Assembly (NCBI RefSeq): GCF_013694245.2
Contig: NZ_CP059322.2
Coordinates: forward strand, 6,455,001 to 6,519,000
Origin: Micromonospora ferruginea
Lineage (GTDB): Bacteria > Actinomycetota > Actinomycetes > Mycobacteriales > Micromonosporaceae
Direction: 5' to 3'
DNA length: 64,000 bases
This document shows positions 7,460-15,593 of this stretch, one piece after another. Position numbers and translations under genes: made by a program. How positions within the stretch are numbered: the first letter of the stretch is position 1; each line of letters begins with the position of its first letter. The notes beneath the pieces were generated by a model. That model was not told the DNA's origin, did not search any database, and saw nothing but the letters and a program-made list of their open reading frames with translations.

Positions 7460-8473
7460 ATGAGACGTCGCGGCGTGACCGTCCTGCTCGGTGCCCTGCT
7501 CACCGCCCTGCTCAGCGTCGGCGTGCTGAGCGTGCCCCTGCCGTACGTGGTGCTCGGCCCCGGCCCGACCGTCAACACGCTCGGCAGTGAGAACGGCAAG
7601 GAGGTCATCCAGGTGACCGGCCGCGCGACGTCCACCTCCGCCGGGCAGCTCCGGCTCACCACGGTCGGCGTGCAGCCCACCGTCCGGCTCCGGTCGGCGC
7701 TGGCCGGCTGGTTCTCCTCGGACGAGGCGGTGGTGCCGCGGGAGCTGGTCTACCCGCCGGGCGAGTCGCAGGAGGAGGTCGAGAAGCGCAACGCGGAGGA
7801 CTTCCAGAACTCGCAGACCAGCGCCGAGACGGCCGCCCTGCGGGAGCTGGGCTACCCGATCAGGGTGCTGGTCAAGACCGTCACCCCGGGCGGGCCGTCG
7901 GTGGACGCGCTGCGGGCCGACGATGTGCTCACCTCGGTCGACGGCACGCCGGTGACGAGCGCGGCCAAGCTCACCGAGCTGATCCGGGCCAAGCCGGCCG
8001 GCACCGCGCTGAGGATCGGCTACACCCGGGGCGACACCCCGGGCACCGCCACGGTGACCAGCCGCGAGCAGGACGGCCGCCCGCGCATCGGCGTCGAGAT
8101 CGACCAGCAGCAGCCGCACCCGTTCACCCTCAAGATCGATCTCGGGGACATCGGCGGGCCGAGCGCCGGCCTGATGTTCACCCTGGGCATCATCGACAAG
8201 CTGGAGCCGGCGGACCTGACCGGCGGGAAGGTCGTCGCCGGCACCGGGACCATCGACGACGAGGGCCGGGTCGGCCCGATCGGCGGCATCGCGCAGAAGC
8301 TGGTCGGCGCGAAGGAGGCCGGCGCGAAGGTCTTCCTGGTGCCCGCGGACAACTGCGCCGAGGCGGTCCGTAACCCGCAGCCGGATCTGCCGTTGCTCCG
8401 GGTGGCGACGCTCGACGACGCGCTCAAGGCGCTGGAGACGCTGCGCGCCGGGGGGCAGCCGACGCGCTGCTGA
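7460..8473 (+). CDS. PDZ-domain Lon-like serine protease (YlbL family), membrane anchored
   Basis: 337 residues. An N-terminal signal-anchor helix (about 7-33) is followed by a degenerate PDZ domain (about 135-200) and a Lon-type proteolytic domain with the catalytic Ser235 in GGPSAGLMF and the partner Lys280 in GGIAQKLVGAKEAG. The predicted topology places the PDZ and protease domains outside the membrane. Members of this family process secreted or membrane proteins. It sits between the DUF2342 gene (divergent) and UPF0182 (same strand), a conserved actinobacterial order. Confidence 0.92.
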   Translation: MRRRGVTVLLGALLTALLSVGVLSVPLPYVVLGPGPTVNTLGSENGKEVIQVTGRATSTSAGQLRLTTVGVQPTVRLRSALAGWFSSDEAVVPRELVYPPGESQEEVEKRNAEDFQNSQTSAETAALRELGYPIRVLVKTVTPGGPSVDALRADDVLTSVDGTPVTSAAKLTELIRAKPAGTALRIGYTRGDTPGTATVTSREQDGRPRIGVEIDQQQPHPFTLKIDLGDIGGPSAGLMFTLGIIDKLEPADLTGGKVVAGTGTIDDEGRVGPIGGIAQKLVGAKEAGAKVFLVPADNCAEAVRNPQPDLPLLRVATLDDALKALETLRAGGQPTRC

Positions 8474-8594
8474 GCAGGACCGGTCATCGGCCCCCGGGCG
8501 ATCGTGACGTGACCTTGACCCGACGTGTTCAGGAACACCCCGTACTCTTGGGTGCCTGGTCGGAGCCGATCACCTCAAACGTGCGGAGCCAATA

Positions 8595-11582
8595 GTGGTC
8601 ATGCGTAGCAGTCCCCTGCCGAGGATGAGTCGACGCGGGCGCGTCACCATCGGGGTCCTGGTCGGGGTGTTCGTGTTGTTCACCCTGCTCGGTTGGGGGG
8701 TCAACGCCTGGACCGACTGGCTCTGGTTCGACGAGGTCCGCTACACCCAGGTCTTCACCGGCGTGCTCGCCACCCGGCTGCTGCTGTTCCTGGTCGTCGG
8801 GGTGGGCCTGGCGCTGATCGTCGGCGGCAACCTCTGGCTGGCCCACCGGCTGCGACCCCGGATGCGTCCGCACTCGGCCGAACAGGCCACGCTGGAGCGC
8901 TACCGGATGCTGCTGACCCCGCGGCTCGGCACCTGGATCGTGCTGGTCTCCGCCGTCATCGGGCTCTTCGCCGGGCTCTCCGCGCAGACCCGGTGGGCGC
9001 AGTGGCTGCTGTTCCGCAACGGCGGCAACTTCGGCGTCAAGGACCCCGAGTTCGGCGTCGACGTCGGCTTCTACGTCTTCCAGCTCCCGTTCTGGCGCTA
9101 CGTGCTGGGCGTCGGCTTCACCGCGGTGGTGCTGGCCCTGCTCGGCGCGCTGGCCGTGCACTACATCTTCGGCGGGGTGCGCCTGCAGGGTGTCGGCGAC
9201 CGGATGACCAACTCCGCGCGCGCCCACCTGAGCACGCTGGTGGCCGTCTTCGTGCTGCTCAAGGCCGTCGCCTACGTGCTCGACCGGCGCGCCATGCTGC
9301 TGGAGTACAACGAGGGCGCCAAGCTCTACGGCGCCGGCTACGCCGACGTGAACGCGCTGCTGCCGGCGAAGGAGATTCTGGCCTGGATCTCCGTCCTGGT
9401 GGCGCTGGCGATCATCGTGTTCTCCAACGCGGTGATGCGGAACCTGGTCTGGCCGGGCATCTCGCTGGCCCTGCTGGGCGTCTCCGCGGTGGCGATCGGC
9501 GGGATCTACCCGTGGGCGGTGCAGACGTTCGAGGTGAAGCCGAGCGCCAGGGACAAGGAGGCGCCGTACATCGAACGCAGCATCAAGGCCACCAGGTCCG
9601 CGTTCGGTCTGGACAGCACGAAGACCACGGGGTACGCGGCGAGCAACCTCGTGCCACCGGCCAGTCTCGCCACCGACACCTCGGTGGTGTCGAACGTCCG
9701 GCTGCTCGACCCGCAGCTCGTCTCCGAGACCTACACCCAGTTGCAGCAGGTGCGCGGCTTCTACGACTTCGGCTCGAAGCTCGACATCGACAGGTACGCG
9801 GTCAAGGACAAGACCTCCGACTACGTGGTCGGCGTCCGTGAGATCAACTACGGCGAGCTGACCGACCAGCAGAGCAACTGGATCAACCGGCACACCGTCT
9901 ACACCCACGGCTACGGCCTGGTCGCCGCCCCGGCCAACCAGGTGGTCTGCGGTGGTCAGCCGTACTTCGTCTCCGGCTTCCTCGGCGAGAAGGCGCAGGA
10001 GGCGTGCTCCTCGCCGACCGAGGAGATCCCGGCCCAGCAGCCGCGGATCTACTACGGCGAGCGGATGGAGCCCGACGACTACGCGATCGTGGGGCAGAAG
10101 GGCGACCGCAACGTCGAGTTCGACCGGCCCACCCAGACCGGTGGCGAGCAGTACTACACCTACAGCGGCGAGGGCGGCGTCAAGGTCGGCTCGTTCCCGC
10201 GCCGGCTGCTCTACGCCATCAAGGAGCAGGAGTCGAACTTCCTGCTCTCCGAGGCGGTCAACGAGAACTCCAAGCTGCTCTACGTGCGTAACCCGCGCGA
10301 CCGGGTGGAGAAGGTCGCGCCGTTCCTCACGCTCGACGGCGACCCCTACCCGGCGGTGGTGAACGGCCGCGTCCTGTGGATCATCGACGGCTACACCACG
10401 GCGGCCACCTATCCGTACGCCGAGCGGGTCAACCTGCAGTCGGAGACCGCCGACGAGCTGACCGGCCGGGGCACGTTCCAGCTCGCCCGGGAGAACGTCA
10501 ACTACATCCGCAACTCGGTGAAGGCGACCGTCGACGCGTACGACGGCACGGTCAAGCTCTACTCGTACGACGACAGCGACCCGGTGCTGAAGGCGTGGAA
10601 CAAGGCGTTCGGCGGCGACCTGGTGCTGCCCAAGGGCGACATCCCGGCGGAGCTGGCCGAGCACTTCCGCTACCCGGCCGACCTGTTCAAGGTGCAGCGC
10701 AACCTGCTCACCAAGTTCCACGTCACCGACCCCGGCGACTTCTACTCCGGCCAGGACTTCTGGCAGGTGCCGAACGTGCCGGACGCGCCGGACAGCGGGC
10801 AGAAGCAGCCGCCCTACTACCTGTTCACCCAGTTCCCCGGGCAGGAGGGGCCACGGTTCCAGTTGACCTCCGCGGTCACCCCGAACGGGCGGCAGAACCT
10901 CGCCGCGCTGGTCTCCGGCTCGTACGTGGACGGGCAGCCGCGCCTGGAGGTGCTGGAGCTGCCGGACCAGACCCGGATCTCCGGGCCGACCCAGGTCCAT
11001 CAACAGATGACCAACAACGGCGACATCCGGCAGCAGTTGAACCTGCTCTCCTCCAACCAGGCCCAGGTGCAGTACGGCAACCTGCTGTCCCTGCCGTTCG
11101 CCGACGGGATGCTCTACGTCGAGCCGGTCTACGTGAAGAGCAGCAGCCAGGACGCGTACCCGCTGTTGCAGAAGGTGCTGCTCTCCTACGGTGACGGCGG
11201 TTCGTACGTGGTGCTCGCCAACAACCTGAGCGACGGCATCAAGCAACTGGTCGAGCAGGGCAAGCGGGCCGGCTCGGGCACCCCGCCACCGAGCGACGAC
11301 GGTGGCACGCCACCGCCGTCCGGGGGCAACAACACCCCGCCGCCGCTCACCGGCGAGCTGGCCGACGCGGCCGGCAAGGTGCAGAGCGCCATCGCCGAGG
11401 TCAAGGCCGCGCAGGCGTCCGGCGACTTCGAGCGGTACGGGCGGGCGCTGAAGGCGCTGGACGAGGCGATGACGACGTTCCAGCAGGCCCAGGCGGCGGC
11501 GAGGGGATCGGCGAACCCGGCGCCCTCGGGCAGCGCCTCCCCGTCGGCGGCGGCCTCGCCGTCGCCCACACCGAGCGGCTGA
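8595..11582 (+). CDS. UPF0182-family large membrane protein
   Basis: 995 residues. GTG at 8595 is favoured over ATG 8601 because GGAG at 8585-8588 is correctly spaced for it. The first roughly 310 residues contain about seven membrane helices (for example around residues 18-40, 60-80 and 110-130); the remainder is a large soluble, presumably extracellular domain rich in Tyr and Asp, ending in a Pro/Gly/Asp low-complexity segment and a Ser/Pro-rich tail. The length is usual for UPF0182. Function is unknown in the family. It is followed by two initiator tRNA genes. Confidence 0.93.
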   Translation: MVMRSSPLPRMSRRGRVTIGVLVGVFVLFTLLGWGVNAWTDWLWFDEVRYTQVFTGVLATRLLLFLVVGVGLALIVGGNLWLAHRLRPRMRPHSAEQATLERYRMLLTPRLGTWIVLVSAVIGLFAGLSAQTRWAQWLLFRNGGNFGVKDPEFGVDVGFYVFQLPFWRYVLGVGFTAVVLALLGALAVHYIFGGVRLQGVGDRMTNSARAHLSTLVAVFVLLKAVAYVLDRRAMLLEYNEGAKLYGAGYADVNALLPAKEILAWISVLVALAIIVFSNAVMRNLVWPGISLALLGVSAVAIGGIYPWAVQTFEVKPSARDKEAPYIERSIKATRSAFGLDSTKTTGYAASNLVPPASLATDTSVVSNVRLLDPQLVSETYTQLQQVRGFYDFGSKLDIDRYAVKDKTSDYVVGVREINYGELTDQQSNWINRHTVYTHGYGLVAAPANQVVCGGQPYFVSGFLGEKAQEACSSPTEEIPAQQPRIYYGERMEPDDYAIVGQKGDRNVEFDRPTQTGGEQYYTYSGEGGVKVGSFPRRLLYAIKEQESNFLLSEAVNENSKLLYVRNPRDRVEKVAPFLTLDGDPYPAVVNGRVLWIIDGYTTAATYPYAERVNLQSETADELTGRGTFQLARENVNYIRNSVKATVDAYDGTVKLYSYDDSDPVLKAWNKAFGGDLVLPKGDIPAELAEHFRYPADLFKVQRNLLTKFHVTDPGDFYSGQDFWQVPNVPDAPDSGQKQPPYYLFTQFPGQEGPRFQLTSAVTPNGRQNLAALVSGSYVDGQPRLEVLELPDQTRISGPTQVHQQMTNNGDIRQQLNLLSSNQAQVQYGNLLSLPFADGMLYVEPVYVKSSSQDAYPLLQKVLLSYGDGGSYVVLANNLSDGIKQLVEQGKRAGSGTPPPSDDGGTPPPSGGNNTPPPLTGELADAAGKVQSAIAEVKAAQASGDFERYGRALKALDEAMTTFQQAQAAARGSANPAPSGSASPSAAASPSPTPSG

Positions 11583-11602
11583 CCCGGGCCGGACACCCCG
11601 TT

Positions 11603-11632
11603 TTGCGCCTCGCCGGGCCGGTGCGCTACGGT
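11603..11632 (+). promoter_or_regulatory. Candidate promoter of first tRNA-fMet gene
   Basis: TTGCGC (11603-11608) and TACGGT (11627-11632) are separated by 18 nt and end 11 nt before the tRNA 5' end, a reasonable arrangement for a housekeeping promoter. Confidence 0.4.
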
Positions 11633-11643
11633 TAACGAGCCGA

Positions 11644-11717
11644 CGCGGGGTGGAGCAGCTCGGTAGCTCGCTGGGCTCATAACCCAGAGGTCGCAGGTTC
11701 AAATCCTGTCCCCGCTA
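11644..11717 (+). tRNA. Initiator tRNA-Met (CAT), copy 1
   Basis: 74 nt without encoded CCA. It has a CAT anticodon, three consecutive G-C pairs at the base of the anticodon stem (GGG/CCC), and a mismatched first acceptor pair C1:U72, the two hallmarks of a bacterial initiator tRNA. The D arm (GAGCAGCTCGGTAGCTC) and the TTCAAAT T loop are normal. Confidence 0.97.
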
Positions 11718-11724
11718 CTCGTGA

Positions 11725-11756
11725 CGAAGGCCTCGGAGTTCGCTCCGGGGCCTTCG
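11725..11756 (+). terminator. Terminator after tRNA-fMet copy 1
   Basis: CGAAGGCCTCGGAG (11725-11738) and CTCCGGGGCCTTCG (11743-11756) form a 14-bp stem with one mismatch around a stable TTCG tetraloop, beginning 7 nt after the tRNA. Confidence 0.8.
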
Positions 11757-11835
11757 CCGTTTCCGACCCGTCGGAATCGGGATCGGGGACCCGGCTGATC
11801 TCCAGGATCCGGATGCGATAGGCTGTACATACCGA

Positions 11836-11909
11836 CGCGGGGTGGAGCAGCTCGGTAGCTCGCTGGGCTCATAACCCAGAGGTCGCAGGTTCAAATCCTG
11901 TCCCCGCTA
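11836..11909 (+). tRNA. Initiator tRNA-Met (CAT), copy 2
   Basis: Identical in all 74 nt to the copy at 11644-11717, including the C1:U72 mismatch and the three G-C pairs. A weak TAGGCT (11819-11824) lies at promoter distance upstream, so the two genes are probably separate transcription units, since each has its own terminator. Confidence 0.97.
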
Positions 11910-11918
11910 CGAGATCGT

Positions 11919-11950
11919 GAAGGGCCCCGGAGGAAACTCCGAGGCCCTTC
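11919..11950 (+). terminator. Terminator after tRNA-fMet copy 2
   Basis: GAAGGGCCCCGGAG (11919-11932) and CTCCGAGGCCCTTC (11937-11950) pair over 13 of 14 positions around a GAAA tetraloop. It is analogous to, but different in sequence from, the terminator after copy 1. Confidence 0.8.
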
Positions 11951-12016
11951 GTCGTATCCGGATCTTTCCGTCCCGTCCGGCGTGCCCCGGTTGCGCGGCT
12001 CGGCGAGGATGGGGGC

Positions 12017-12268
12017 ATGGCTGGATGGAACAGATGGTGGGGCCGCCTGAGCGCGGTCATCGGTACGGTCGCGCTCTCGGTCTTCGTACCGGTCGCGGCA
12101 TGGGCGTCGACCGGCACCGGCGAGATCGTGGTGGAGGCCGCGCGGCGGCGCTCCCGGGGCGGCGGGTTCGGCGTCCTCGGCCTGCTCTGCTGCCTCGTGG
12201 TGGTCGGCGGGATCGTGCTGCTGGTGCTGATGTTGATGCGCAACCGGCGTAACCGTCCGCCGCGCTGA
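12017..12268 (+). CDS. Small secreted/membrane protein (83 aa), hypothetical
   Basis: ATG 12017 follows GAGGATGGGGGC. The product has a signal-peptide-like N-terminus (Trp/Arg-rich start, hydrophobic 12-30, AWA), a short Gly/Arg-rich middle (RRRSRGGGFG) and a strong membrane helix (about 52-74, with LLCCL), then an Arg-rich cytoplasmic end (RNRRNRPPR). That predicts an N-out or cleaved single-span protein. I do not recognise a family. It converges on the solute-binding protein gene across a 54-bp repeat. Confidence 0.6.
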   Translation: MAGWNRWWGRLSAVIGTVALSVFVPVAAWASTGTGEIVVEAARRRSRGGGFGVLGLLCCLVVVGGIVLLVLMLMRNRRNRPPR

Positions 12269-12297
12269 CGCGCGGGTCGGTGGCGCGCCGCGCCGGC

Positions 12298-12351
12298 GTT
12301 GGGCGGGGCCCCTTCCTCTACCGAATGCGTTAAGAGGGGGCCCCTCCTTAC
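12298..12351 (-). repeat. 54-bp double-palindrome repeat, copy 1
   Basis: In reverse orientation relative to the copy at 51121. It contains two GGGGCCCC centres and the internal GTTAA / TACCG markers of the family. It overlaps the end of the minus-strand solute-binding protein gene, whose TAA stop (12348-12350) is made by the repeat's CCTTAC end. Confidence 0.9.
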
Positions 12352-13685
12352 CCTCCGGCGAGGGCGGCGTTCGCTCGGGCGATGAACCGTGAGGTCGCGG
12401 TGCGGGCGCCGGCCCGCTTGCCGCGGATGCTCTCGGCCGCCTCGATCAGCAGGGTCCGCACCGTGGCGTGCCCCTGCGGCGGCGGCGCGGGCGCCGGGCC
12501 GGCCAGCTCGTCCAGCTCCGCGCCGAGGGCCACCACCCGCTTCTCGGCCCGGTCGGTCACCCCGTCGGCCACGTACCTGCGGACCTGCGTGCTCGGGTTC
12601 AGCCCGCGCTCCACACCGAGGATCCGGCCGGCGGCCACGTTGGTGGTCAGGAAGTTGAGCACGTCCACCACCACACCCGGATGGCGGGTGCCGTGGAACC
12701 CGGCCCAGTACATCGACGCCCGCGGCCACTGGGCGGCCGGCGTACCCGGGAAGGCGACCGCGCCCAGGTCGTCGTCGGTCAGGCGTTGCAGCTCCGGGAG
12801 CTGGTGCGACCAGGCGAAGGACGCCGCGGTGTGCCCGGTGACCACGAGCTGGCGGGCCAGCTCGCCGGTGTCCGCCTGCTCCACCAGCGCGGCGCTCGGA
12901 GTGGCCCGGTCGAAGCGGGCGACCTCCCAGAACTCGAACCAGGCGAGCAGCTCGGCCGAGCTGAAGCCGAGCTGCCGGCCCTGGTACAGCTCGCTGCCCT
13001 GCCCGCGCAGCCAGAGCCAGAGCGCCCGGTAGTCACCGGAGGGGTCCATGGTGCCGGCCACCCGGTTGCCGGAGGCGCGGGTGACGCGGGCGGCCCAGCG
13101 GGCGTACTCCTTCCAGGACATGCCGGTGCGCGGCTCGGGCTGGTCCAGCCGGCGCAGCAGGTCCCGGTTGAAGACCAGCGCCGCGCTGGTCTCCGCGGCG
13201 GGCACCGCCACGGTCCGCTCGCCCACCCGGCCGTAGCGGGCCAACTGCTCCGGCAGGCCGCGCAGGTCGAGCCGGTCGTCGGTGGTGTGCCGGGTCAGGT
13301 CGAGCAGGATGCCGCGGCGGTCGTACTCGGTGAGCAGGGTGTCGTCGACCTGGAACAGGTCGGGCACGTTGCCGCCGGTGGCCTGGGTGGCGAGCCGGTC
13401 GTAGTAGCCGGCCAACCCCTGCCAGGTGATCCGGAAACTGACCCGGGGATTCTGCTGGGTGTAGAGACGCAGCGCCTGCTCGGTGGCCTCGGCGCGGCGG
13501 TTGCCGCCCCACCAGAACACGGACAGCTCGATCGGGCCGTCGTCGGTCGCGCCGTCGTCCTCCGCCTGGCTGCACCCGGCCAGCCCGCCGCCGAGCCCAC
13601 CGGCCAGCAGCGGCAGGCCGGTGAGCGCGCCGAGGAACCGTCGCCGGTCGAGGCCGGGACGGGGGACGGGCCGCTGAGCGCGCAC
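12348..13685 (-). CDS. Extracellular solute-binding lipoprotein (carbohydrate ABC type), Tat-exported
   Basis: 445 residues from GTG 13685, chosen for GGAGAG just upstream. The N-terminus carries a twin-arginine motif (DRRRFLG) followed by a hydrophobic stretch and a lipobox LAGC, so the mature protein should be a lipid-anchored cell-surface protein. The rest matches family-1 solute-binding proteins (FWWGGNRRAEAT, then VPDLFQVDD and AETSAALVFNRDLL). Substrate is probably a sugar or oligosaccharide, but no permease or ATPase gene is adjacent, so it is an orphan. It is divergent from purC. Confidence 0.9.
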   Translation of the reverse strand: MRAQRPVPRPGLDRRRFLGALTGLPLLAGGLGGGLAGCSQAEDDGATDDGPIELSVFWWGGNRRAEATEQALRLYTQQNPRVSFRITWQGLAGYYDRLATQATGGNVPDLFQVDDTLLTEYDRRGILLDLTRHTTDDRLDLRGLPEQLARYGRVGERTVAVPAAETSAALVFNRDLLRRLDQPEPRTGMSWKEYARWAARVTRASGNRVAGTMDPSGDYRALWLWLRGQGSELYQGRQLGFSSAELLAWFEFWEVARFDRATPSAALVEQADTGELARQLVVTGHTAASFAWSHQLPELQRLTDDDLGAVAFPGTPAAQWPRASMYWAGFHGTRHPGVVVDVLNFLTTNVAAGRILGVERGLNPSTQVRRYVADGVTDRAEKRVVALGAELDELAGPAPAPPPQGHATVRTLLIEAAESIRGKRAGARTATSRFIARANAALAGG

Positions 13686-13808
13686 GGGTCTCTCCGATGA
13701 TGGGCTGGACGGATCATTCCACCGGCCCCGGCCGGGGGTGTCAACGCCGGGTGGGACGGGCGGCGGGCGCGCCGGAGGGCGTACCCGGGCCATGGTGTAC
13801 TTACCGCC

Positions 13809-14642
13809 GTGGAACTTCTGCACTCGGGCAAGGTCCGGGACGTCTACGCCGACGGCGCGGACCTGATCCTGGTCGCCTCCGACCGCGTCTCAATCTACGA
13901 CGTGGTGCTGCCGACCCCGATCCCGGACAAGGGCCGCCTGCTCACCGCGCTCTCGCTGTGGTGGTTCGAGCAGTTGTCCGACCTGGTGCCGAACCACGTG
14001 GTGTCCGCCACCGACGTGCCGGCGGAGTTCGCCGGCCGGGCGATCCGGTGCCGGCGGCTGGACATGGTGCCGGTCGAGTGCGTGGCCCGGGGCTACCTGA
14101 CCGGCGGCGGCCTCGCCGAGTATGAGCGCACCGGCTCGGTCTCCGGCGTGCCGCTGCCCCGGGGTCTGGTGGAGGCGTCGATCCTGCCCGAGCCGATCTT
14201 CACCCCGTCGACCAAGGCGCCGACCGGCGAGCACGACGAGCCGATCACCTACGACCAGGTGGTGGACAAGGTCGGGCCGGAGGTCGCGGAGCGGCTGCGG
14301 GAGATCACCATCGACGTCTACCGGCGGGGCGCGGAGATCGCCGCCGACCGGGGCATCCTGATCGCCGACACCAAGCTGGAGCTGGGCTGGGCGCCGGACG
14401 GCACGCTGGTCCTCGGCGACGAACTGCTCACCTCCGACTCGTCCCGGTTCTGGCCGGCCGAGTCCTACCAGCCCGGCCGGGCGCAGTTCTCCTTCGACAA
14501 GCAGTACGTGCGGGACTGGGCCACCGCCAGTGGCTGGGACAAGCGCCCGCCGGCGCCGGAGGTGCCGGCCGACGTGGTCGAGGCGACCCGCGCGCGGTAC
14601 GTCGAGGCGTACGAGAAGCTCACCGGCAACCGCTGGGACTGA
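13809..14642 (+). CDS. purC: SAICAR synthetase (purine biosynthesis)
   Basis: 277 residues from GTG 13809. It opens with LLHSGKVRDVY, the usual N-terminal phosphate-loop strand of SAICAR synthetase, and contains IPDKGRLLTALSLWWFEQL and VECVARGYLTGGG plus DTKLELGW, all typical. It converts CAIR and aspartate to SAICAR with ATP in de novo purine synthesis. It stands alone, away from other pur genes, with a VOC gene 22 nt downstream. Confidence 0.96.
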   Translation: MELLHSGKVRDVYADGADLILVASDRVSIYDVVLPTPIPDKGRLLTALSLWWFEQLSDLVPNHVVSATDVPAEFAGRAIRCRRLDMVPVECVARGYLTGGGLAEYERTGSVSGVPLPRGLVEASILPEPIFTPSTKAPTGEHDEPITYDQVVDKVGPEVAERLREITIDVYRRGAEIAADRGILIADTKLELGWAPDGTLVLGDELLTSDSSRFWPAESYQPGRAQFSFDKQYVRDWATASGWDKRPPAPEVPADVVEATRARYVEAYEKLTGNRWD

Positions 14643-14664
14643 CCGGACGTCTAGTCTCGTCCGC

Positions 14665-15402
14665 ATGGCGACGAGGCTCGTGCAGATCAACATGAAGGCC
14701 CGGAACGATGCCGCGCTCGGCGGCTTCTGGGCGAAGGTGCTCGGCTGGGGCATCTCCAGCGAGGAGCCGGGCGTGACGAACCTCGAACCCGTGGGCCTCG
14801 TCTATCCCGACCCGGTCGCGGTCTGCATCGACCTCGTCATCTCCACCGAACCCAAGGTGGGCAAGAACCGGGTGCACGTCGACCTGGCCACCACGTCGGC
14901 GGAGCATCAGGCCGAGCTGGTCGCGCGGCTGACCGAGCTGGGCGCGACGCCGGTCGACATCGGTCAGGGCGACGTCCCGTGGACGGTGCTGGCCGACCCG
15001 GAGGGCAACGAGTTCTGCGTGCTGGAGCCGCGCCCGATCTACCGGGACACCGGGCCGATCGCCGCGGTGGTGGTCGACTGCGCGGACCCGCACGAGATGG
15101 CCCGGTTCTGGGGCCAGGCGACGGACTGGACCGTGCACGAGGTGACCGGCGAGCACGCCTCGCTGCGTTCCGCCGCGGGTGTCGGCCCCTACCTGGAGTT
15201 CGTCCGCAACCCCGACCCGAAGACGGGGTGGAACCGGGTGCACCTCGACGTCCGCCCCTACCCGGGTGACGACATGGCGGCCGAGGCGGACCGGCTCCGG
15301 GCACTCGGCGCCACCGACGCCGACCTCGGCGGCACCGATGTCCGGTGGAAGGTCCTGATCGACACCGAGGGCAACGAGTTCTGCCTCCTCACCCCAGCCT
15401 GA
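14665..15402 (+). CDS. Tandem VOC (glyoxalase-fold) domain protein
   Basis: 245 residues from ATG 14665. There are two homologous halves of about 120 residues, each ending in a similar DPEGNEFC / DTEGNEFC strand near 113 and 237, and each containing a N-R-V-H-x-D strand (KNRVHVDL, WNRVHLDV). VOC folds bind a divalent metal across two beta-alpha-beta modules; substrates range from methylglyoxal adducts to antibiotics. The specific role is unknown. It ends directly at a CCCCG microsatellite. Confidence 0.85.
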   Translation: MATRLVQINMKARNDAALGGFWAKVLGWGISSEEPGVTNLEPVGLVYPDPVAVCIDLVISTEPKVGKNRVHVDLATTSAEHQAELVARLTELGATPVDIGQGDVPWTVLADPEGNEFCVLEPRPIYRDTGPIAAVVVDCADPHEMARFWGQATDWTVHEVTGEHASLRSAAGVGPYLEFVRNPDPKTGWNRVHLDVRPYPGDDMAAEADRLRALGATDADLGGTDVRWKVLIDTEGNEFCLLTPA

Positions 15403-15403
15403 C

Positions 15404-15482
15404 CCCCGCCCCGCCCCGCCCCGCCCCGCCCCGCCCCGCCCCGCCCCGCCCCGCCCCGCCCCGCCCCGCCCGCCCCGCCCCG
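15404..15482 (+). repeat. (CCCCG)n microsatellite
   Basis: Thirteen perfect CCCCG units (15404-15468), one 4-nt CCCG (15469-15472) and two more units to 15482. The minus strand is GGGGC-repeat DNA, capable in principle of quadruplex formation. It starts 1 nt after the stop of the VOC gene. Confidence 0.95.
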
Positions 15483-15553
15483 CGATCTTGCACTTTCTGC
15501 CCCGACACAAGGGGCATTCAGGGCGAATCACGGGCCGAAAGTGCAAGATCGCG
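15481..15553. repeat. Long GATC-arm hairpin between convergent genes
   Basis: CGCGATCTTGCACTTTC (15481-15497) and GAAAGTGCAAGATCGCG (15537-15553) form a perfect 17-bp stem. The 39-nt loop includes an inner TGCCCC/GGGGCA hairpin (15498-15503, 15511-15516). It may act as a bidirectional terminator for the VOC gene and glpK. Confidence 0.85.
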
Positions 15554-15570
15554 GGGCAGGCCGGGGCGCG

Positions 15571-15593
15571 GGGAGGGAGGGAGGGAGGGAGGG
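15571..15593 (+). repeat. (GGGA)n tract next to glpK stop
   Basis: Five GGGA units plus GGG, ending exactly at the glpK stop codon complement (15594-15596). Four or more G runs on one strand meet a simple quadruplex pattern. Confidence 0.85.

Noticed and set aside
8529..11702. A minus-strand open frame of 1057 codons opposite the UPF0182 gene
   Set aside because: It is the third-position GC shadow of a well-supported membrane protein gene: low-complexity Arg/Gly/His-rich product, no domain, no start signal, and it runs into the tRNA gene.
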